Shown in pieces: positions 59,216-64,000 of a stretch of 64,000 nt of DNA. The position numbers and the translations under genes were made by a program. Position 1 is the stretch's first letter. Every line of letters begins with the position of its first letter. Location of the stretch: contig NZ_CP078079.1 in the NCBI RefSeq assembly GCF_020809045.1, positions 3,162,001-3,226,000 of the forward strand. Direction: 5' to 3'. The notes under the pieces are model-generated. The model saw nothing but the letters and a program-made list of their open reading frames with translations, was not told the origin of the DNA and searched no databases. The stretch comes from Pseudarthrobacter sp. L1SW (lineage in GTDB: Bacteria; Actinomycetota; Actinomycetes; Actinomycetales; Micrococcaceae).

Positions 59216-61630
59216 ATGACCCACACCAGCGGCGGGCCACGCACCCAGGCGGGCCCGCCGTCGTCCGCTGCGCCCCTTGCCCACCACCTGCTGCACGCTC
59301 CCGCCCGGGCTGACGGCGTGCAGCTCATCGGCCCCGCCGAGGGCTCCGGCTACCGGGAACCGCCGGCGCTGGTCCGCCGCGCTGACGGGCAAGCCCTCCA
59401 GCTGACGCCGCTGCTGTTCGCGGTGCTGGAGGCAGTGGACGGCACCCGGACCGTGGAGGAGGTGGCCCGGCATGCCAGCGAGGCGTCGGGAAGGCTGGTC
59501 AGCGCGGAAAACGTCCGCAGCTTGATGGACTCGCAGTTGCTGCCGCTGGGCCTGCTGCGGCTTGCGGACGGGTCCCAGCCGGAGGTCCGGAAGGCGGACC
59601 CGCTGCTGGGCATGCGCTTCCGCTACACCGTGACCGATCCGGAACGCACCCGCAGGATCACGGCACCTTTCGCGGTTCTGTTCAACCCGCTCATTGTAGT
59701 TCTGGTGACCCTGGGGTTCCTGGCAGCCTGCTGGTGGGTGCTGATGGTCAAGGGCCTGGCCTCGGCCACCCACGAGGCGTTCGAGAAGCCCGTCCTGCTC
59801 CTGCTGATTTTCGCCGTCACCATCCTTTCGGCAGGGTTCCACGAGTTCGGTCACGCCGCCGCGGCCCGCAGGGGCGGGGCAACGCCCGGGGCCATAGGCG
59901 CAGGGTTGTACCTGATCTGGCCGGCATTCTTCACGGACGTCACGGATTCCTACCGGCTGGGCCGCGGCGGCCGGATCCGCACGGACCTTGGCGGCCTGTA
60001 CTTCAACGCCATTGTTGCCGTGGCCATCATGGGGCTGTGGTGGGCCACAGGCTTCGACGCCCTGCTGCTGGTGGTGGTCACGCAGATCCTCCAGATGGTC
60101 CGGCAGCTGCTCCCTTTGGTGAGGTTTGACGGCTACCACCTACTCGCCGACGCCACCGGAGTCCCTGATCTGTTCCAGCGCATCAAGCCGGTCCTGCTGG
60201 GCCTGCTTCCGTGGCGGTGGGGACGGCCGGAAAACAAGGTCCTCAAACCGTGGGCGCGCGCCGTGGTGACCCTGTGGGTGCTGGTCACCGTGCCGCTGCT
60301 GCTGTTCAGCCTTGCCATGATGGTGTTCGCCCTCCCCCGGCTTCTGGCCACCGCCTGGAGCAGCGCCGCAAAGCAGCAGGACCTGCTCGCCGGCAGCCTT
60401 GCCGACGGCGACCTTGCCGGCGCCGCCGTGCGAGGCCTGGCCCTTGCAACCGTGGCCCTGCCCATGGTGGGCATGCTCTACATCCTGGTGCGGCTGCTGC
60501 GGCAACTGGTCACCGGCCTGTGGCGGAAGACCCGCGGCCGGGCACTCCGGCGCACCGCGGCAATGGGCGTGGTGGCGGCGCTGCTGGCCGGGCTGGCCTG
60601 GGCGTGGTGGCCCGACGGCGGCACGTACCTTCCGGTCCAGCCGTACGAACGCGGAACGCTGGCCGATGCGACGGCCTCGATCCTGCCCGCTTCCGCTTCC
60701 GCTTCCGCCACAACGCTGCGGGAAGGCGGCAGCGGACGGACCGTGGCGTTGTGGCCCGAAGGCGCGGCGAAGCCCACCCGGGAGGACCCGCAGCTGAGCA
60801 TGGTGCTGGTGCCGGTGGACAGCCCGGCGGGGGCTGCCCCGGCTGGATCCACAGGTCCAGCAGCGCCCTCCTGGGTGTTCCCGTTCGAAAGGCCGGACGC
60901 TCCCGAAGAGGGCGGCAACCAGGCGCTGGCCGTGAACACCACCGACGGCTCCGTCACCTACAGCGTGGCGTTCGCCCTGGTGTGGGCTGAGGACGGGGAG
61001 CCGGTTGATACCCGGAACGAGGCGTATGCCTTTGCCAGCTGCAGCGGCTGCGCTGCCATTGCGGTGGGTTTCCAGGTTGTCCTCATCCTGGGGCAGGCGG
61101 ACGTTGTGGTCCCGGAGAACCTGTCGGCTGCGGCGAACTACAACTGCCTTGAGTGCCTCACGTACGCCCTCGCCAGCCAGCTGGTCCTGACCCTGGACGG
61201 GCCGCTGACGGAGGACGGCATGGCGGCGCTGCAGGCCCTGTGGGCCGAGATTGCCGAGTACGGCCGGAACATCCGGAATGTGCCGCTCTCCGAAATCCAG
61301 GCCACGCTGTCCTCCTACAAGGAACAGATCACGGCCATCATCCAGGCGGACCCGAGCGCCACCAAGGGTTCCGCTCCGGCAAGCACTCCCGCCCCTTCGG
61401 GGGAACCGGGACCAACCGGAAGCCCGACGCCGGCCCCGTCCGCGCCCGGCACCGGCGCAACCGCTCCGGCAGGAACGGCGCCCGCCACTGCTCCGGCAAC
61501 GCAGCCTGCCCCAGGCGAGGCGCCGGCGTCGTACGCGCCCGTTGAGACGCCGGTCCCAACGGCGGATACTGGGGGCACGGCCCCCGCTGCCGAACCGCTC
61601 CCCACCGCTAACCCCAGCCAGGAGAACTGA
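59216..61630 (+). CDS. PqqD-like/M50 site-2-type membrane metalloprotease
   Basis: An 804-residue protein. Residues about 40-120 resemble a PqqD-type peptide-recognition element (QLTPLLFAVLEAVDGTRTVE). The M50 zinc protease core has HEFGH near residue 208 (SAGFHEFGHAAAARRGG) and the third ligand in LVRFDGYHLL near 304. Several membrane helices continue to about 470. The extracytoplasmic part has CSGC and CLEC pairs (about 610 and 645) within a conserved FQVVLILGQADVVVPEN domain. The last 90 residues are a Pro/Ala/Ser/Thr tail. It lies five bases after the repeat peptide and probably binds or cleaves it. Function is inferred. Confidence 0.8.
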   Translation: MTHTSGGPRTQAGPPSSAAPLAHHLLHAPARADGVQLIGPAEGSGYREPPALVRRADGQALQLTPLLFAVLEAVDGTRTVEEVARHASEASGRLVSAENVRSLMDSQLLPLGLLRLADGSQPEVRKADPLLGMRFRYTVTDPERTRRITAPFAVLFNPLIVVLVTLGFLAACWWVLMVKGLASATHEAFEKPVLLLLIFAVTILSAGFHEFGHAAAARRGGATPGAIGAGLYLIWPAFFTDVTDSYRLGRGGRIRTDLGGLYFNAIVAVAIMGLWWATGFDALLLVVVTQILQMVRQLLPLVRFDGYHLLADATGVPDLFQRIKPVLLGLLPWRWGRPENKVLKPWARAVVTLWVLVTVPLLLFSLAMMVFALPRLLATAWSSAAKQQDLLAGSLADGDLAGAAVRGLALATVALPMVGMLYILVRLLRQLVTGLWRKTRGRALRRTAAMGVVAALLAGLAWAWWPDGGTYLPVQPYERGTLADATASILPASASASATTLREGGSGRTVALWPEGAAKPTREDPQLSMVLVPVDSPAGAAPAGSTGPAAPSWVFPFERPDAPEEGGNQALAVNTTDGSVTYSVAFALVWAEDGEPVDTRNEAYAFASCSGCAAIAVGFQVVLILGQADVVVPENLSAAANYNCLECLTYALASQLVLTLDGPLTEDGMAALQALWAEIAEYGRNIRNVPLSEIQATLSSYKEQITAIIQADPSATKGSAPASTPAPSGEPGPTGSPTPAPSAPGTGATAPAGTAPATAPATQPAPGEAPASYAPVETPVPTADTGGTAPAAEPLPTANPSQEN

Positions 61631-61746
61631 TGTTATTGAGCAAGGGAACGTCCGTGGAATGGAACACCCCGCAGGCCAAGACCGGAGCCCGGGCAGCGCA
61701 CAAGGCGTCCGCCCTCACCGAAACTGTCAAAACCGGGAAGAAGTAG
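61630..61746 (+). CDS. Shortened DUF2945 (HVA1)-like protein, 38 aa
   Basis: The ATG overlaps the protease stop as TGATG. The product begins MLLSKGTSVEWNTPQAKTG and ends AAHKASALTETVKTGKK. These match the start and the end of the roughly 65-residue HVA1/DUF2945 fold, with the middle strands missing. It is probably an internally deleted relic, or a minimal variant still translated in the operon. The next gene starts five bases after its stop. Confidence 0.6.
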   Translation: MLLSKGTSVEWNTPQAKTGARAAHKASALTETVKTGKK

Positions 61747-61750
61747 CACG

Positions 61751-62947
61751 GTGGCCGTGCAGCACGAGGTGGTCATCATCGGCGGCGGCAACGCCGGCGT
61801 GTCCCTGGCCGCCCGCCTGGAGCGCTACGGGGTGAAGGACGTGGCCGTTGTCGAGCCCAAGGACCACCATTTCTACCAGCCGCTGTTCTCCCACATCGCG
61901 GGCGGCCGGGCCCCGGCCGCCGAGGCAGTCCGCGCGCAGGAATCGGTGATGCCCCAGGGCGTGACGTGGATCCGGGACGCGGCCACGGGTGTGGACACGG
62001 ATGCGAACACCGTCACCCTGGCGTCCGGTTCCAGCGTGTCCTACGGCCAGCTGGTGGTGTGCCCCGGGCTGCAGTATGACTGGGATGCCGTGCCCGGTCT
62101 GGCAGAGGCGGTGCATTCGCCCCACGGCACGTCACACTACGAGTTCGAACTGGCGTCCAAGGCCTGGACCCTGCTGAGCGCTTTGACGTCCGGCACGGCC
62201 GTCTTCACCATGCCCGCCGGCCCCATCAAGTGCGGCGGCGCAAGCCAGAAGCCCATGTACCTGGCCTGCGACTACTGGCGGGAACAAGGCATCCTGGACC
62301 GGATCCGCGTGGTGATGGTCCAGCCCTACCCCACCGTGTTCGGGGTGCCGGAGGTGGACAGGGAACTGGACCGGAAGATCGCGGAGTACGGCATCGAGCT
62401 GCGGACCAACAGCGAACTGGTGGCCGTGGACGCGGCGGGCCAGGCAGCCACCATCCGGAACCTTGAAACCGGCGCCGAGGAGAACCTGCACTACGACGTC
62501 CTCAACGCCGTTCCGCCGCAGTCGGCCCCGGACTGGCTCAAGGCAACGGACCTGCCGGCAGCGGGAGACGCCGGAGGTTTCGTGGAGGTGGACCGCCAGA
62601 CGCTCCGGCACATCCGGTTCCAGAACGTCTGGTCGCTGGGAGACGCGGCCGGGACCACCAACTCCAAATCCGGGGGCGCCCTGCGGAAGCAGACCAAGGT
62701 CCTGGCCAGGAACCTGGTGGCCGCGCGGAAAGGCAAACCCCTGCGGGCGAAGTACAACGGCTACTCGGTGTGCCCTTTCACGGTATCCCGGGACACTGTG
62801 GTGTTCGCGGAGTTCGACGACCGCTACCGGCCCATGCCCACCATCCCGCGGGTGCCCACGTGGAACGAAAGCAGGCTGTCCTGGGTGGTGGACCGGGACG
62901 TTTTTCCGCAGGTGTACTGGAACCTGATCCTCAAAGGCCGGGCCTGA
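61751..62947 (+). CDS. SQR-like FAD-dependent oxidoreductase
   Basis: A 398-residue flavoprotein of the sulfide:quinone oxidoreductase/FCSD family. The FAD loop is VVIIGGGNAGVSLAARLERY (residues 7-26), and the second dinucleotide region is around TSHYEFELASKAW. The paired motif of type VWSLGDAAGTTNSKSGGALR is followed by a C-terminal amphipathic stretch. A Cys in GPIKCGGASQKPMY could join the sulfide-active disulfide. It may oxidise sulfide or a thiol to pass electrons to quinone. GTG start. Confidence 0.85.
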   Translation: MAVQHEVVIIGGGNAGVSLAARLERYGVKDVAVVEPKDHHFYQPLFSHIAGGRAPAAEAVRAQESVMPQGVTWIRDAATGVDTDANTVTLASGSSVSYGQLVVCPGLQYDWDAVPGLAEAVHSPHGTSHYEFELASKAWTLLSALTSGTAVFTMPAGPIKCGGASQKPMYLACDYWREQGILDRIRVVMVQPYPTVFGVPEVDRELDRKIAEYGIELRTNSELVAVDAAGQAATIRNLETGAEENLHYDVLNAVPPQSAPDWLKATDLPAAGDAGGFVEVDRQTLRHIRFQNVWSLGDAAGTTNSKSGGALRKQTKVLARNLVAARKGKPLRAKYNGYSVCPFTVSRDTVVFAEFDDRYRPMPTIPRVPTWNESRLSWVVDRDVFPQVYWNLILKGRA

Positions 62948-62949
62948 CC

Positions 62950-63030
62950 TGAGAGAGCGTCCGGGGAAAACCCACATTGAGTGAGAGAGCGTCCGGGGAA
63001 AACCCACATTGAGTGAGAGAGCGTCCGGGG
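62950..63030. repeat. 32-bp repeat array (locus 4 of 4)
   Basis: Units start at 62980 and 63012, with a degenerate one at 62948-62950, exactly 32 bp apart. The sequence is AGTGAGAGAGCGTCCGGGG followed by AAAACCCACATT. The array lies between the convergent SQR-like and acetate kinase genes. Confidence 0.9.
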
Positions 63031-63042
63031 GCGGGGCTGGGT

Positions 63043-64000
63043 TTAACCGCTGACGACGGCGGCTGTCGCCTCGGCGATGGCGCGTTCCTCGTCGGTGGGA
63101 ACCACCAGGACGGGAATGGCGGACTGTGCCGTGGAAATGACGCGCGGTTCCCTGGACCGCTGGGCATTTAGGCCGGCGTCGAGCTCTATGCCCAGGGCGC
63201 CCAGCCGGTCCGCCACCAGGGCACGGAACTGGTGGGAGTTCTCGCCGATGCCGGCCGTGAAGACCAGTGCCCTGGCCCCGCCCACCGCCACGTGGTACCC
63301 GCCGATGTACTTGGCCAGCCGGTAGGACGTGACGGCGAGCGCCGTCGCGGCCTTGGCATCGCCTGCTTCGGAGGCCTCCACTACCGAGCGCATGTCGTTG
63401 TTCCCGGCCAGTCCCTTCAGCCCCGATTCGCGGTTGAGCATGGTGTCGATGTCCTCCGGCGTCCAGCCTGCCCGGCCAAGGAACACCAGGATGGACGGGT
63501 CCAGGTCCCCCGAACGGGTGCCCATCACCAGGCCTTCGAGCGGTGTGAAACCCATGGAGGTGTCCACCGACTGGCCGCCCCGGATGGCTGTGACGGAGGC
63601 GCCGTTGCCCAGGTGGGCGATGACGCCGTCGAACTCTTCCACGGGAATGTCCAGCAGCGCTGCCGCCCGTCGCGCAACGTACTCGTGGGAGGTGCCGTGG
63701 AAGCCATAGCGGCGGATGCCGTGGTTGGTGTAGAGCTCATCCGGCACGGCGTAGCGCCAGGCGTGCTGGGGCAGGGTGCGGTGGAAGGCGGTGTCGAACA
63801 CGGCAACCTGCGGCATGTCCGGCCACTTTTTGGTGATGGCCCGGATCCCCAGCACGTTGGCGGGGTTGTGCAGCGGCGCCAACGGATTCAGCCGCTCGAT
63901 GGCCCGGGTGATCTCGTTGTCGATCAGCACCGGCTCGGCGAAACGCTCGCCGCCGTGCACCACCCGGTGGCCCACGGCGCCCAGTTCGAGGTCCCCCAGT
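63043..64000 (-). CDS. ackA: Acetate kinase (5' end beyond the window)
   Basis: At least 318 residues of acetate kinase are present, interconverting acetyl phosphate/ADP and acetate/ATP. Motifs include HRVVHGG, YGFHGTSHEYVARRAA, IAHLGNGASVTAI and SMGFTPLEGLVMGTRSGD, then FTAGIGEN near the C-terminus. The reading frame runs off the right edge at 64000, so the N-terminus and start are missing. The product ends IAEATAAVVSG. A phosphotransacetylase gene would be expected upstream of the missing start. Confidence 0.95.
   Translation of the reverse strand, partial: LGDLELGAVGHRVVHGGERFAEPVLIDNEITRAIERLNPLAPLHNPANVLGIRAITKKWPDMPQVAVFDTAFHRTLPQHAWRYAVPDELYTNHGIRRYGFHGTSHEYVARRAAALLDIPVEEFDGVIAHLGNGASVTAIRGGQSVDTSMGFTPLEGLVMGTRSGDLDPSILVFLGRAGWTPEDIDTMLNRESGLKGLAGNNDMRSVVEASEAGDAKAATALAVTSYRLAKYIGGYHVAVGGARALVFTAGIGENSHQFRALVADRLGALGIELDAGLNAQRSREPRVISTAQSAIPVLVVPTDEERAIAEATAAVVSG

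Noticed and set aside
1-64000. tRNA, rRNA or riboswitch genes
   Set aside because: No cloverleaf sequence, rRNA core or known riboswitch consensus was found by reading both strands; a covariance-model scan was not possible.

Overview
The window is high-GC DNA with tightly packed genes, many ATGA/GTGA/TGATG junctions, GTG and TTG starts, ANTAR regulators, an IdeR-type iron box and a CsoR-type copper operator. The gene content and codon usage fit an actinobacterium of the Arthrobacter/Pseudarthrobacter group (Micrococcaceae). That assignment is inferred from family knowledge, not from a search. No rRNA, tRNA or CRISPR array was seen.

Layout. (1) 1-11.6 kb: two side-by-side hydroxy-acid modules. 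The lactate module is an L-lactate permease coupled to a large FAD/Fe-S D-lactate dehydrogenase, with a divergent GntR/FCD regulator. The probable glycolate module is permease, GlcD-like oxidase and GntR regulator, divergent from malate synthase. Each module has its own FadR-type operator pair. (2) 11.6-29.4 kb: stress and membrane proteins (PRC-barrel/DUF2382, CsbD, GlsB-like), a flavodoxin-like reductase, an alpha/beta hydrolase with an abnormal C-terminal extension, cupin, YCII, an MFS-ArsR-SulP operon, a FetB-like permease, a GCS2 ligase next to an M20 peptidase remnant, a GAF-ANTAR operon, a nitrilase-family amidase and NhaA. (3) 29.6-36.7 kb: a secreted CHRD protein beside a class F sortase, a lipoprotein, a PAS-ANTAR protein, and a copper-resistance operon (CopZ-like, CopB-type ATPase, DUF6153, DUF305). 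(4) 36.8-42 kb: FAD monooxygenase, LMW phosphatase, LCP protein, PhoD. (5) 42.1-47.5 kb: an IS30 element followed by an AT-richer island with PadR, a HAAS-like membrane protein, a BcrA/BcrB-like ABC transporter, a CPBP protease and a secreted Trp-rich peptide, which looks like a bacteriocin-type locus. (6) 47.5-64 kb: histidine phosphatase, NAD(P)HX dehydratase, Hsp20, a two-gene FAD monooxygenase pair, oligopeptidase B, SRPBCC, an iron-box-controlled adenylation/carrier/membrane acyltransferase fusion, a duplicated-repeat peptide with a PqqD-like/M50 protease, an SQR-like oxidoreductase and acetate kinase (cut by the window end).

Three repeat themes cross the window. One is a 32-bp repeat (core AGTGAGAGAGCGT) at four loci, always in 32-bp register. 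The second is a long palindrome containing GCGCTAAGTG. The third is a probable shared promoter motif near TAAGCATGCTTACTATTG at four stress-related loci. The best candidates for undescribed systems are the Trp-rich peptide locus (43.4-47.2 kb), the repeat-peptide/PqqD-like M50 protease pair (58.5-61.6 kb) and the iron-regulated A-T-acyltransferase fusion (55.7-58.3 kb).
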